From assembly GCA_964482495.1 (NCBI GenBank), contig CAYZXS010000008.1, positions 34,748-98,747 on the forward strand: a stretch of 64,000 bases of DNA. Direction: 5' to 3'. Below, one piece after another: positions 25,059-33,705 of this stretch. Source of the stretch: J029 sp964482495 (GTDB taxonomy: Bacteria; Planctomycetota; UBA1135). A model generated the notes under the pieces. It was not told the DNA's origin, searched no databases, and saw only the letters and a program-made list of their open reading frames with translations. The translations under genes were made by a program, and so were the position numbers. How positions within the stretch are numbered: position 1 is the stretch's first letter; each line of letters begins with the position of its first letter.

Positions 25059-25173
25059 CTCAGGAGACCGACGGCGACGGCCGGTGGGGCGTTGCGAAAA
25101 AGGAAGCGCCCGGCCCCGAAAGAGGGGGGCCAGCCGCTGCGGCGGCACCTCCATCCTGTCAGGCTTCCCCCCG

Positions 25174-27420
25174 ATGGCAAAGACCGTCTCCGGCCCTCCT
25201 CCGGCCTCGCGCGCGTGGCGCTCCGTGCCCGCTTTTGCGAAGCTCTCGGCCTTGACGCGCGCCCCCTCCCGCCATCCGGTGGCCGCCACCCTCGTCCTGC
25301 TGGTCCTGATCGGCCTGGCGGTGGCGCTCTCGGTCCGGGCCCAGGGGTGGCCGTCGGACAACCGGATCGACATCTGGCTGCGGGGCCAGGAGAACCTGGA
25401 TCACGCCTACGGCGCCCTGCGCGAGAGCTTCGGCGGGGACGAGGTCGTGCTGCTCCGCGCCAGCGGTTTCGAGCTGGAGCAGTCGGAGTGCCTGGCTTGG
25501 CTCGACCTGCTGGGCGAGCGGCTGGAGCTGCTGCCGGCGGTGCGCGGCATCGCCGACCCCTTCCATCTGCTCGGCAGCCCCGCGAACGACCCGATCGACG
25601 CGGTCGAGGACGCGGCGGTCCGCCCGGCCGCGCGGGCCCTGGAGCTGGTGGACCTGGACCCGGTGCGGGTCGACTTCCTGCTCCTGATCGACCCGGCGGC
25701 GCCCCAGCAGCTGCGCGGCCAGCTGAGCGCGGCGGTCGCCGAGCTCCAGGAGGAGGCGTCCGTCGCCGGCGTCCGGCTGCGGGCGGCCGGGCACGCCCTG
25801 GTCGCCGCGGCCATGGACGTCGAGTCGCGGCGCGTCGAGGAGGTCTTCGCGCCCCTGCTCGGGGTAGCGGCGCTGGTCGGGGTGGCGGTGGCCCTGCGCT
25901 CGCTGCCGCTGGCCCTGCTGGCGATGATCCCGGCGCTGCTCGCCGCCGCCGGCGCCCGCGCGGCGATGCGCCAGGTCGGCTGGGACGCGAACCTGGTCCT
26001 GGTCTCGATCGGGCCGCTCTGCCTGGTGATCCTGCTGGCCTCGACCTTGCACTTGCTGGGGGCCTTCCGGCAGCGGCTGGCGCAGGGCATGGAGCCGCTG
26101 GAGGCGGCGCGGGCGGCCCGGCGCGACAAGCTGGCCGCGGGGCTCCTGGCCGCCACCACCACCGCGGCCGGCTTCGCCGTCTTCGGCTTGAGCACGCTGG
26201 AACCGGTGCGCCGCCTGGGCATCGGGGTGGCGGTCACCGTCGCGGTGGTGGCGCCGGCCATGCTGTTCGGGCTGCCTTGGCTGCTCGGGCGGCTGCCGTG
26301 GCGCCGGCCGCCGGCGGCGGTTGATCTTGGCGGCTCCCGGCCGTGGAGCCGGCTGGCCGAGGGCGCGCTCCGGCGGCGGCTGACCATCCAGGCCGCGGCC
26401 CTGGGCCTGGCGGCGCTCGGCTGCTGGGGCGCGATCCGTCTCCCCGTCGGCACCGAGGTCCTCGACTACTTCCCGGAGGGCCACCCGGTGCGCGAGGAAT
26501 TCCTCGAGATCGAGGGCGAGGGCGCGGCGCTCTCGACCTTCGAGGTCCTGGCGAGGCGGATCGACGGCCAGCGCTGGCAGGTGCTCGAGCTCGGGAACAG
26601 CGGGCTCGGCAAGGCGTTGGCGGCGCCGGCGGCGGTGCGCGGCGTCTTCGGCCCGGAGGCGGTGCTGAACGACGCCTCCCGGGCGCTCGGGCCGGCCGCC
26701 GGCCTGCTCGGGCCCGTGGCGCTGCAACGCGCCGGCCGGCTGGCGGACGACGGAGACTGGGCGCGTTGGACGGTGCGTTACAACACCGGCACCGCCGAGG
26801 AGTCCCTCGGGGTCCAGGCCGAGCTGGAGCGGGCGGTGCAGGATTGGCGCGACGTCCGGCCCTGGGAGATCCAGCTCACCGGCACCGTGCCCCTGCTGCT
26901 GAGGCTGCAGGAGAGCCTGACGGGGACCCTGGCGTTGTCTCTGGTGCTGACGGTGCTGGTGATCTCGCTGCTCTTCCTAGTGGTGGTGCGGTCGCTGCGC
27001 GAGTTCCTGGCGGCGATGGTCGTCAACCTGCTGCCCGTGGCCTCGACGATGGGCTTCGCCTGGCTGGCCGGATTCCGGCTGGACGCGGCGACGGTCATGG
27101 TGGCGGCGGTCCTGCTCGGCCTCGCGGTCGACAACAGCTACCACCTGCTGCACGCCTACCGGCGCTGCGGCGGCGGCCGGGAGGGTGTGCTCCAGGCCTT
27201 CCAGAAGGTCGGCGAAGCGGCGACGGTCTCCTCCCTGGCTCTGGCGGCCGGCTTCGGCATCCTGATGTTCTCCGGCTTCGCCCCGACCGCCCGCTTCGGC
27301 GCCCTGACGGCCGTCGGCGCCCTGACCGCGCTCGCCGCCCACCTCTTCCTGCTCCCGGTGATGCTGGTGTCAGGCTCCTTCATGCAGTCCGGCGAAGCCA
27401 GACGGCAGGAAGGAGCCTGA
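25174..27420 (+). CDS. RND/MMPL-family membrane transporter
   Basis: The 748-residue inner-membrane protein shows the two-fold RND arrangement. One membrane helix (about 33-51) is followed by a periplasmic domain and a block of helices (about 228-375, with RRDKLAAGLLAATTTAAGFAVFG). A second helix, a periplasmic domain and a last helix block (about 585-735, with LLGLAVDNSYHLLHAYRR) follow. It lacks RND drug-pump size and partner genes, so it fits MMPL-type exporters of lipids or hydrophobic compounds; the substrate is unknown. ATG 25174 is chosen because the longer frame runs back through the divergent sigma gene. Confidence 0.85.
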   Translation: MAKTVSGPPPASRAWRSVPAFAKLSALTRAPSRHPVAATLVLLVLIGLAVALSVRAQGWPSDNRIDIWLRGQENLDHAYGALRESFGGDEVVLLRASGFELEQSECLAWLDLLGERLELLPAVRGIADPFHLLGSPANDPIDAVEDAAVRPAARALELVDLDPVRVDFLLLIDPAAPQQLRGQLSAAVAELQEEASVAGVRLRAAGHALVAAAMDVESRRVEEVFAPLLGVAALVGVAVALRSLPLALLAMIPALLAAAGARAAMRQVGWDANLVLVSIGPLCLVILLASTLHLLGAFRQRLAQGMEPLEAARAARRDKLAAGLLAATTTAAGFAVFGLSTLEPVRRLGIGVAVTVAVVAPAMLFGLPWLLGRLPWRRPPAAVDLGGSRPWSRLAEGALRRRLTIQAAALGLAALGCWGAIRLPVGTEVLDYFPEGHPVREEFLEIEGEGAALSTFEVLARRIDGQRWQVLELGNSGLGKALAAPAAVRGVFGPEAVLNDASRALGPAAGLLGPVALQRAGRLADDGDWARWTVRYNTGTAEESLGVQAELERAVQDWRDVRPWEIQLTGTVPLLLRLQESLTGTLALSLVLTVLVISLLFLVVVRSLREFLAAMVVNLLPVASTMGFAWLAGFRLDAATVMVAAVLLGLAVDNSYHLLHAYRRCGGGREGVLQAFQKVGEAATVSSLALAAGFGILMFSGFAPTARFGALTAVGALTALAAHLFLLPVMLVSGSFMQSGEARRQEGA

Positions 27421-27422
27421 CA
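27368..27422. terminator. Perfect 14-bp inverted repeat between convergent genes
   Basis: TGTCAGGCTCCTTC (27368-27381) pairs perfectly with 27409-27422 across a 27-nt loop. It spans the stop codon of the MMPL gene and lies 7 bp from the stop of the convergent aldehyde dehydrogenase gene. It is probably a two-way terminator, although there is no T-tract. Confidence 0.45.
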
Positions 27423-27429
27423 GCAGGGC

Positions 27430-28935
27430 CTAGTCCAGGTTCAGCCAGACCGACTTGGGCTCGGTGTAGCTGTCCAGGGCGGCCTTGCCGAGGTCCCGGC
27501 CGAAGCCGGAGTCGCCGAAGCCGCCGAAGGCGAGGGCGGGGTCGTACAGGTTGTAGGCGTTGACCCAAACCGTTCCGGCGCGCAGCTCTCGGGCGAAGCT
27601 GAGGCCGCGGCCGATGTCGCGGGTCCAGACCGCCGCCGCGAGGCCGTAGCGGGTGTGGTGGGCGATCTCCATGGCCTGCTCCGGGGTGTCGAAGGGGATC
27701 ACCGACAGCACCGGGCCGAAGATCTCCTCCTGGGCGATCTCGGCCGCCGGATCGACGTCGGCGAAGACGGTCGGCTCGACGTAGTACCCCTTGCCGCCGC
27801 CCACCTCGTCGCGCAGGTCCCGGCCGCCGGCGACCAGCCGGGCGCCGCCGTCCTTGCCGCTCTGGATGTAGCGCCGCACCGAGTCGAACTGCTTGGCGTT
27901 GCAGACTGGCCCCATGCGCGTTCCGTCGGCCAGCGGCGGCCCGACCGTGGTCTTCTCCGCCATCGCCTTCAGGCCGGCGAGGAAGTCGTCGTAGACCTCG
28001 CGCTGCACCAGGACCCGGGAGCCGGCGGCGCACACCTCCCCCTTGTTGTAGAAGATGCCGCCGATCGCCCCGCGCATCGCCGCCTTGAGGTCGGCGTCGG
28101 CGAAGACGATGTTCGGGGACTTCCCGCCCAGCTCCAGCGTGACCCGCTTCAGGGTCTCGGCCGACTCGCGCTGCACCGACTTGCCGACCGCCGTCGAGCC
28201 GGTGAAGCTGATCTTGTCGACGCCAGGGTGGCGCACCATCGGCGCGCCGACGCCGTCGCCGTCGCCGGTGACGACGTTCAGGACCCCGGGCGGCAGCCCC
28301 GCCTCGGCGCCGAGCTTGGCCAGCCACAGGGTCGTCATCGAGGTCAGCTCGCTGGGCTTGATGACCACCGTGTTGCCGCAGGCCAGCGCCGGCGCGATCT
28401 TCCAGGCCGCCAGCAGCAGCGGGAAGTTCCAGGGGGTGATCAGGCCGCAGACCCCGACCGGCTCGCGCAGGCTCAGGCCCATGGCGTTCCCGGGCAGCGG
28501 CACGACGCCGCCCTCCAGCTTGGTCACCCAACCGGCGTAGTAGCGGAAGATCTCCGCCACCAGCGGGATCTCGATCTTGCCGGCGTCGAAGGCGGTCTTG
28601 CCGGTGTCGAGGGTCTCCAGCAGGGCCAGGTTGGCGCGGTGCTGGTCGATGAGCTCCGCGAGCCGCCACAACACCCGGGCGCGCTTGGCCGGAGCCATGC
28701 GGCGCCACTTCGGGTTCGCGAACGCGGCCTGGGCGGCCTGGACCGCCCGGTCCAGGTCCTCCGCGTCCCCGGCGGCGACGTCGGCGTGGGCCTCCTCGGT
28801 CGCCGGGTCGATCGACGGCAAGGTGGCGCCAGAAGCGGGCGCGGACCACTCACCGGCGATGAAATGAGCCGCCGGCGGGGCCTCCGGGCCCTGCTCGGGG
28901 GAGATTCTTCCTTGATTGGAGGCTTGAAGGGACAT
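27430..28935 (-). CDS. NAD(P)-dependent aldehyde dehydrogenase
   Basis: The 501-residue soluble enzyme oxidises an aldehyde to the acid. Catalytic residues are all present: N170 (ITPWNFP), general base E268 (TLELGGKSPN) and nucleophile C302 (FYNKGEVCAAGSR; the usual GQ before the cysteine is GE here). The cofactor motif is FTGSTAVGK (244-252). It belongs to the betaine/phenylacetaldehyde dehydrogenase-like group, but the substrate cannot be told from sequence. It stands alone, divergent from the receiver-like gene. Confidence 0.94.
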   Translation of the reverse strand: MSLQASNQGRISPEQGPEAPPAAHFIAGEWSAPASGATLPSIDPATEEAHADVAAGDAEDLDRAVQAAQAAFANPKWRRMAPAKRARVLWRLAELIDQHRANLALLETLDTGKTAFDAGKIEIPLVAEIFRYYAGWVTKLEGGVVPLPGNAMGLSLREPVGVCGLITPWNFPLLLAAWKIAPALACGNTVVIKPSELTSMTTLWLAKLGAEAGLPPGVLNVVTGDGDGVGAPMVRHPGVDKISFTGSTAVGKSVQRESAETLKRVTLELGGKSPNIVFADADLKAAMRGAIGGIFYNKGEVCAAGSRVLVQREVYDDFLAGLKAMAEKTTVGPPLADGTRMGPVCNAKQFDSVRRYIQSGKDGGARLVAGGRDLRDEVGGGKGYYVEPTVFADVDPAAEIAQEEIFGPVLSVIPFDTPEQAMEIAHHTRYGLAAAVWTRDIGRGLSFARELRAGTVWVNAYNLYDPALAFGGFGDSGFGRDLGKAALDSYTEPKSVWLNLD

Positions 28936-28980
28936 GGGTCGGCCGATTTTAGGAACGTCCTAGTTCCCGGAGGCCGCGCC

Positions 28981-29382
28981 TTGGCGGAAGAACTGGAAGA
29001 TCTGCTCCGCCCCGTCTACCTGCTGATCAGCGAAGACTTTTTCCTCGAGAAAGTCGCCGCGGCGGCGCGCGCCCTCGAACGGAAGCCTGTGGTGCCGGAC
29101 TGGGACCAGGACGTCCTCGAACAGATCGCCGCCGATCCTGACGCGGAGGTGGTCATCGACCTCGAGCTCGACCGCCTCGAGGTGCCGGGTTTCCTTCCCC
29201 TGCTGCGGACCGATCCGCGGACGAAGGAGATCCCGGTCCTTGGCTACTGCTCCCACAACTTGACGGACTTGATCGACCAGGCCCAAGGTCTTGGGGTCGA
29301 GGCCGTGGTCCGCAGCACCTTCGCGGCCAACTTGGTGCGCCTCCTCCAGGAACTCTTCCGCACCGAGCCAGAAGCTGATTAA
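28981..29382 (+). CDS. Receiver-domain-like single-domain protein
   Basis: The 133-residue protein begins at TTG, 8 nt after a GGAGG site. The order of segments (VYLLISEDFFLEKV, EVVIDLELDRLEVPGFLPLL, IPVLGYCSHNLTDL, GVEAVVRSTFAANLVRLL) follows a CheY-like alpha/beta fold. An aspartate sits at the phosphoacceptor place (VVID) and a serine/threonine near LGYCS. The conserved lysine of true receivers is replaced by arginine (VVRS), so it may not be phosphorylated. No kinase is adjacent. Confidence 0.6.
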   Translation: MAEELEDLLRPVYLLISEDFFLEKVAAAARALERKPVVPDWDQDVLEQIAADPDAEVVIDLELDRLEVPGFLPLLRTDPRTKEIPVLGYCSHNLTDLIDQAQGLGVEAVVRSTFAANLVRLLQELFRTEPEAD

Positions 29383-29404
29383 GAACCCGCAGACTGACCT
29401 AAAG

Positions 29405-29435
29405 CAAGTGTAGCCCGATCTTTAGCTGACACTTG
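29405..29435 (+). terminator. Weak hairpin after the receiver-like gene
   Basis: CAAGTGTAGC (29405-29414) and GCTGACACTTG (29425-29435) form a bulged stem 22 nt after the stop codon; there is no T-tract. The rest of the 202-bp gap up to the next gene shows no other clear element. Confidence 0.3.
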
Positions 29436-29584
29436 AAGGGGCCGGTGCGCCCGAGTAGGGGTTGGAATGAATCGCTTTTCCGGTTAGACTGCGTGGCCTG
29501 AGCGATGCCTCGTCCCTGTTGGGATGTGCTCGCTTGAAGCACGCGGGCCCCACCGGCCCTAGAAACTGGCATAGAGAGAACGAA

Positions 29585-29935
29585 ATGAGCGCCGTCAAGC
29601 TCTACATCAAGTCCTCCTGCAAAGCCTGCCAGAAGGCTGTCGGCTATCTCGAGAAGAAAGGCGTCAACTTCGAGGCCGTGGACATCCTGAAGAGTCCTCC
29701 CGCGAAGAAGCTGCTGGAGAAGGCTGTGGACGCCCAGGAGCCCAAGGATGCCTTCAACATCCGCGCCAAGGGCTACAAGGAGCACGACATCGCCAACGCG
29801 AGCTTCAAGACCAAGAAGGAGGTCGTCGATCTCCTCCGGGCCAACCCCGACATGATCCGCCGGCCGCTGCTGGCCCGCGGCGAGAAGGCGATCCTCGGTT
29901 TCGACGAAGCCGATTACGCGACCTTCCTCCGCTAG
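29585..29935 (+). CDS. ArsC/Spx-family thioredoxin-fold protein
   Basis: The 116-residue protein starts MSAVKLYIKSSCKACQKAVGYL with a C12-KA-C15 redox motif, then IRRPLLARGEKAILGFDEADY, as in the ArsC/Spx/YffB family. The CxxC form is typical of Spx-like or glutaredoxin-related reductases and unlike the single-Cys ArsC. ATG 29585 is preferred to an earlier frame start because it begins the fold. It is followed closely by fdhD. Confidence 0.85.
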   Translation: MSAVKLYIKSSCKACQKAVGYLEKKGVNFEAVDILKSPPAKKLLEKAVDAQEPKDAFNIRAKGYKEHDIANASFKTKKEVVDLLRANPDMIRRPLLARGEKAILGFDEADYATFLR

Positions 29936-30035
29936 TCCGGACCCCTCCTGGCGGCAGGTCCCGCGCCGGCGTCTCGTCGGCCCGGGCCCCCCGGAGGACA
30001 GCGTCGACGCCATCGCCGCCGAGGAGCCGCTGGAA

Positions 30036-30731
30036 TTGCGTCTCCGCGGCGAGCCCTGGGCCGTGCTCATGCGCACGCCGGGCCGAGAGCGCGATCTGAT
30101 CGCCGGTTTTCTGGCCTCGGAGGGGGTCCTGGAGGGTCCTGAGGACCTGATCGCGGTCGAGCCCTGCCGGGGCCCGGACGGGGCGCCGGAGCCGAACATC
30201 TGGAACACGGCCCTGGCCGAAGGGGCGGCTCCGGACTTGGAGCAGCGCCGGAACGGCGTCGTCGGCTCCGCCTGCGGCCTCTGCGGCGCCCGTTCGCTCG
30301 AGGCCCTGGAGCGGACCTTGCCGACGGTGGTGCCCTTCCCGGAGTTCTCCGCCGATCGGCTCCAGGCCGCCTTCGACGCCCTGCGTGAGCTCCAGACGCT
30401 CTACCAGCGAACCGCCGGCAGCCACGGCGCCGCCTTGCTCCGGCCCGACGGCAGCCTCGACGGCATCGCTGAGGACGTCGGTCGCCACAACGCCGTCGAC
30501 AAGGTCCTCGGGGCCCGGCTCCTGGCGGGGGACTACCCGCTCGAGTCGCCCGCAGCCTTGCTCGTGACCGGGCGCCTTTCCTTCGAGATCGTCCAGAAGG
30601 CGGCCTTGGCCGGCGTCGGGGCGGTCGCCGGAGTCGGCGCGCCGACCAGCCTGGCGGTCGACGCCGCGCAGCGGTTCCAGATTCGGCTCGCCGGCTGGGT
30701 CCGCGCCGGCGGCGTCAGCGCCTACTCCTGA
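30036..30731 (+). CDS. fdhD: FdhD, sulfur carrier for formate dehydrogenase (start uncertain)
   Basis: FdhD transfers sulfur from a cysteine desulfurase to the molybdenum cofactor of formate dehydrogenases. The called frame from TTG 30036 shows MRTPGRERDLIAGFLASEGV, the active CGLCG motif, GSHGAALL, EDVGRHNAVDKVLG and TGRLSFEIVQKAALAG. The conserved N-terminal strand (AEEPLELRLRGEPW) begins before this TTG, and coding-like sequence reaches back to about 29943 without any ATG, GTG or TTG. The true start is therefore upstream and non-canonical, or hidden by a sequence error. No formate dehydrogenase gene lies in the window. Confidence 0.92.
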   Translation: MRLRGEPWAVLMRTPGRERDLIAGFLASEGVLEGPEDLIAVEPCRGPDGAPEPNIWNTALAEGAAPDLEQRRNGVVGSACGLCGARSLEALERTLPTVVPFPEFSADRLQAAFDALRELQTLYQRTAGSHGAALLRPDGSLDGIAEDVGRHNAVDKVLGARLLAGDYPLESPAALLVTGRLSFEIVQKAALAGVGAVAGVGAPTSLAVDAAQRFQIRLAGWVRAGGVSAYS

Positions 30732-30737
30732 GGCGGC

Positions 30738-30962
30738 TTAGAACTCCACCTGCTTCAACTCGTAGATGTTGAAGTCGGCGGCGAATTCGTTCTCGACGTT
30801 GATCAGCCTCCCGGTGCCGAGCCGCTCGACGAAGGTGATCGCGCCGTCGAGGCGGCGGCCATCCTTGAAGACCAAGCGGACGTTCGGCTCAGTGCGCGCC
30901 TGGCGCAGCCGGAGGATCATCTCCTGAAGGTCGACTTCCGTGATGTCAGCGCGACGGACCAT
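30738..30962 (-). CDS. Small conserved-looking protein of unknown function
   Basis: The 74-residue protein (MVRRADITEVDLQEMILRLR...) has a helix followed by strands with KDGRRLDGAITFVERLGTGRLINVENEF. It is short and soluble and not recognised. It lies 24 bp downstream of the NUDIX gene on the same strand, so it is probably its operon partner, and converges with fdhD (6 bp). Confidence 0.6.
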   Translation of the reverse strand: MVRRADITEVDLQEMILRLRQARTEPNVRLVFKDGRRLDGAITFVERLGTGRLINVENEFAADFNIYELKQVEF

Positions 30963-30986
30963 GGAGTTGGTGTAGGTTCGGGGAGG

Positions 30987-31616
30987 TCAGGTGACGGGAG
31001 TGCCGGCGGCGCGCAGGGCGCCGGCGGACAGGAGCAGGGAGGACCAGGTCTCGAAGCCGTTCTCCGGGCCGCCGGCTCGGGCTTCCAGCTGGTCGAGGGA
31101 TTCGAAATCGCCGGTCATGGCCGCGGTCTCCCGGATCGAGACCTCCAGAGCAGAGGCGTCCAGGCGGTAGACCGCGCCCAGGTGGACGGCGCCGACATCC
31201 GTCTCGTCGTCGTTGAGGATGCCGACTGGAGTGAGAGAGAGGGGCGTCTGGGGCAGGACCAACTCCTCGTGGAGCTCGCGGTGGCAGGCCTGCTCGAAGA
31301 GGCAGCGGTCCGGGCTGGCGTCGCAGGGGTTGACGTGGCCGCCCACCCCGATGCTCTGCAGGCCGTGGAGCCGCTTCTCGCCCTGGGTCTTGAGCCGGGT
31401 CAGGCAGAGGATCTGGCCCTCGCGGCAGACCGCGACATACGGGATGATCTGCTTGAACTCCCGGTGGAGCTCGGCGTATCGGCGTTCCATGAAGAAGCCT
31501 GCCTCGCGCGCGGGGGCGAGGAAGCGCTCTTCGAGTGCGGCGGGCTCCAAGGGGAGCAGCCCATGTATCGGCTCCCGGAGAAGCTCGGCGCGCGGAACGA
31601 CCCAGACGAATTCCAT
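30987..31616 (-). CDS. NUDIX-type phosphohydrolase
   Basis: The 209-residue protein starts MEFVWVVPRAELL; an upstream ATG at 31679 would add 21 poorly fitting residues. The NUDIX region is IGVGGHVNP...CHRELHEELVL, with the metal-binding REL-EEL at 113-119 and an expanded loop compared with the classical 23-residue box. It would hydrolyse a nucleoside-diphosphate-linked substrate; which one is not visible. The small gene at 30738 follows. Confidence 0.82.
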   Translation of the reverse strand: MEFVWVVPRAELLREPIHGLLPLEPAALEERFLAPAREAGFFMERRYAELHREFKQIIPYVAVCREGQILCLTRLKTQGEKRLHGLQSIGVGGHVNPCDASPDRCLFEQACHRELHEELVLPQTPLSLTPVGILNDDETDVGAVHLGAVYRLDASALEVSIRETAAMTGDFESLDQLEARAGGPENGFETWSSLLLSAGALRAAGTPVT

Positions 31617-31707
31617 CCCAGCGGATTTTGTAGCGATTGGAGCGGAGTCACGCAAGCTGGACGGCGCAGAATTGCCCAACTTGTGGGGGAATTGTGGATA
31701 AGTCGCG

Positions 31708-31731
31708 CAAAACCTTGGGCTAACAAAGCCC
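31708..31731 (-). terminator. Likely rnpB terminator
   Basis: On the minus strand GGGCT-TTGTT-AGCCC (31731 to 31717) is followed by AAGGTTTT, about 50 nt beyond the 3' end of RNase P RNA. Confidence 0.4.
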
Positions 31732-31780
31732 GTCCGAGTTTCTCGCCGCGCGGCCCGCGTCCGGCTTCGACCGGGAGGGA

Positions 31781-32150
31781 GTGGAGCGCTGCCCTGTAAG
31801 CCGGATCTTGTTCCCCCGGAGGGGTGACGACCATTTCTCTCGGGCCGCTGTCGCCAACGGCCTCCAACGCCCTACCCGGAGGTTCAAGCGGCGCGGACCA
31901 CGCCTCCCCTCCCTATGCGGGCTTTCTCCCAGTGGGGTTTACCTTGCCACGCTTGTCACCAAGCGCGCGGTGAGCTCTTACCTCGCCGTTTCACCCTTGC
32001 CGGCGGCCGGAGCCGCTTAGGCGGTCTGTTCTCTGTGGCACTTTCCCTAGGGTTGCCCCCGGTGGCCGTTAGCCACCACCGTGCCCTGCGGAGTCCGGAC
32101 TTTCCTCGGTCGGCCTCATGGACCGAACGCGGCCGTCCAGGCAACGCTCC
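31781..32150 (-). ncRNA. rnpB: RNase P RNA, bacterial type A
   Basis: Read on the minus strand, this is the catalytic RNA of RNase P, which matures tRNA 5' ends. The 5' region GGAGCGTTGCC pairs with the 3' region GGCAGCGCTCC to form helix P1. The conserved blocks GAGGAAAGTCCGGACTCC (near 32090-32107) and the 3' AACAAGATCCGGCTTACAG (near 31795-31813) are present. The length of about 370 nt fits type A. Ends are placed from P1 and the -10 box and may be off by several bases. Confidence 0.96.
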
Positions 32151-32157
32151 GCCGGCC

Positions 32158-32163
32158 ATTCTA
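32158..32163 (-). promoter_or_regulatory. -10 box for rnpB
   Basis: TAGAAT on the minus strand (32163 to 32158) lies 7-8 nt before the first base of helix P1. No good -35 hexamer is seen in the GC-rich sequence upstream. Confidence 0.5.
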
Positions 32164-32191
32164 GGGCCGCCGGCGCGGGGCGGGCGGCGGC

Positions 32192-32620
32192 CTAGGCCTC
32201 GTCCGCCGAGGAGAGGAAGTCCCGCAGCAGGACCACCGCGGCGGTGGAGTCGATGTGGCTCTTCAGCTGCTTGCGCTTCTTGCCGGTGGGCCGGAGCAGC
32301 GCCTCGGCCTCGTGGGTGGTGAAGCGCTCGTCTCGCTCGACGATCTCCACGCCGGCCGGCAGCTTCTCCTTGAGCGCCGACAGGAACAGCCGCACCTTGG
32401 CGCACTGCGAGCCCTCCAGACCAGAGCGCAGGAAGGGCATGCCGAGCACGATGGTGGTCACCTTCTTCTCGGTGACGACGGCGACCACCCCGGCCACGGT
32501 GTCCGCGAGGCTGGTGCTGACCACCGCCTCCAAGGGCGTGGCGACGATGCGCATCTCGTCCGAGAGCGCCAGCCCGGTGCGCTTGGCGCCGTAGTCGACC
32601 GCCAGCGCCCTGCCCTTCAC
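32192..32620 (-). CDS. ruvX: RuvX/YqgF, pre-16S rRNA nuclease family
   Basis: The 142-residue RNase-H-fold protein begins at GTG with LAVDYGAKRTGLALSDE, followed by IVLGMPFL, VEIVERDERFTTHEAEALL and HIDSTAAVVLLRDFL, the family's acidic active-site blocks. Members process the 5' end of 16S rRNA and were earlier called Holliday-junction resolvases. The GTG overlaps the manC stop (GTGA). It is the last gene of the alr operon, ending 42 bp from rnpB. Confidence 0.93.
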   Translation of the reverse strand: MKGRALAVDYGAKRTGLALSDEMRIVATPLEAVVSTSLADTVAGVVAVVTEKKVTTIVLGMPFLRSGLEGSQCAKVRLFLSALKEKLPAGVEIVERDERFTTHEAEALLRPTGKKRKQLKSHIDSTAAVVLLRDFLSSADEA

Positions 32621-33705
32621 AGCAGCTCCGTGCGGCCCTCCGCCTTGAGCCGCTCGATCAGGGCCTTGACCTCCTCGGTGCGGTCGCGGGCGGCCACCAG
32701 CAGGGCGTCCCCGGTGCGCACGATGACGACGTCGTCGACGCCGATCACCGCCACGGTCTGCGGCTCGGAGGAGTAGGCGAGCACGCCGCGGGAGTCCTGG
32801 GCGAGCAGCGCGCCGCCGGCGGGCAGCACGGCGGCGTTGCCGTCGGCGTCGTGGTCGAGCTCGTCGTAGACCGCCTTCCAGCTGCCGATGTCGCTCCAGT
32901 GGAAGGGCGTCTCGAGCACCACCGCGCCGTCCGCCTTCTCCATGATGCCGACGTCCACCGGCACCGACGGGAAGCCGGGGTAGAGGCGCTCGAGCGCGGC
33001 CTCGAAGCCGTCGCCGCCGACCTCCGCGGCCAGCTCGTCCAGCCCGGCGGAGAGCTCGGGCATGTGCTGCGCGACGGCGTCGAGCAGGGTGTCGGCGCGC
33101 CAAGCGAACATGCCGGAGTTCCACAAGTAGGTGCCCTGCTCCAGGAACTCGCGGGCGCGCGCCTCGTCGGGCTTCTCGACGAAGGCGTCGACGGCGCTGC
33201 AGCTCAGGCCCTCGTGCCGGCCGAGTTCGGCGCCGCGGCGGATGTAGCCGTAGCCGGTGGCCGGGTAGCGGGGAGGGATGCCGAAGGTGACCAGGGCCCC
33301 GGGCTGCCGGGCGGCCTCTGCGGCGGCCCGCAGCGCCCGCTGGAACTGGTCCAGCGGCGAGATCAGGTGGTCGGCCGCCAGGACCACCAAGACCGCTTCG
33401 GGGTCGCGGGCGCGGATCGCGACCGCGGCCAGGCCGACGCAGGGGGCGGTGTTGCGGGCGCAGGGCTCGACCAGCACGTTCTCCGGCGGCAGCTCCGGGC
33501 AGGCGGTCCGGACGCCGTCGACCTGCAGGCGGTTGGTGACCACCCAGGTCCGCTCCGGCGGCACCAGCGGGTCCAGGCGCAGGGCGGTCTCGGCCACCAT
33601 GGCCCGGCCGCCCAGGATCGGCAGCAGCTGCTTGGGCCGCGCCTCGCGGCTCTCGGGCCAGAAGCGGGTGCCGGAGCCTCCGGCCATGATCACCGCGTGA
33701 ATCAT
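32617..33705 (-). CDS. manC: Mannose-1-phosphate guanylyltransferase
   Basis: The 362-residue enzyme makes GDP-mannose from mannose-1-phosphate and GTP. It has the nucleotidyltransferase signature MAGGSGTRFWPESREARPKQ (7-26), LAADHLI, GYGYI and VEKPD, plus WNSGMFAW. It lacks the C-terminal isomerase domain of bifunctional proteins. The long open frame continuing upstream is only a shadow; ATG 33705 overlaps the stop of the AsmA-like gene by one base. The product feeds mannosylated glycans or polysaccharide. Confidence 0.95.
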   Translation of the reverse strand: MIHAVIMAGGSGTRFWPESREARPKQLLPILGGRAMVAETALRLDPLVPPERTWVVTNRLQVDGVRTACPELPPENVLVEPCARNTAPCVGLAAVAIRARDPEAVLVVLAADHLISPLDQFQRALRAAAEAARQPGALVTFGIPPRYPATGYGYIRRGAELGRHEGLSCSAVDAFVEKPDEARAREFLEQGTYLWNSGMFAWRADTLLDAVAQHMPELSAGLDELAAEVGGDGFEAALERLYPGFPSVPVDVGIMEKADGAVVLETPFHWSDIGSWKAVYDELDHDADGNAAVLPAGGALLAQDSRGVLAYSSEPQTVAVIGVDDVVIVRTGDALLVAARDRTEEVKALIERLKAEGRTELL

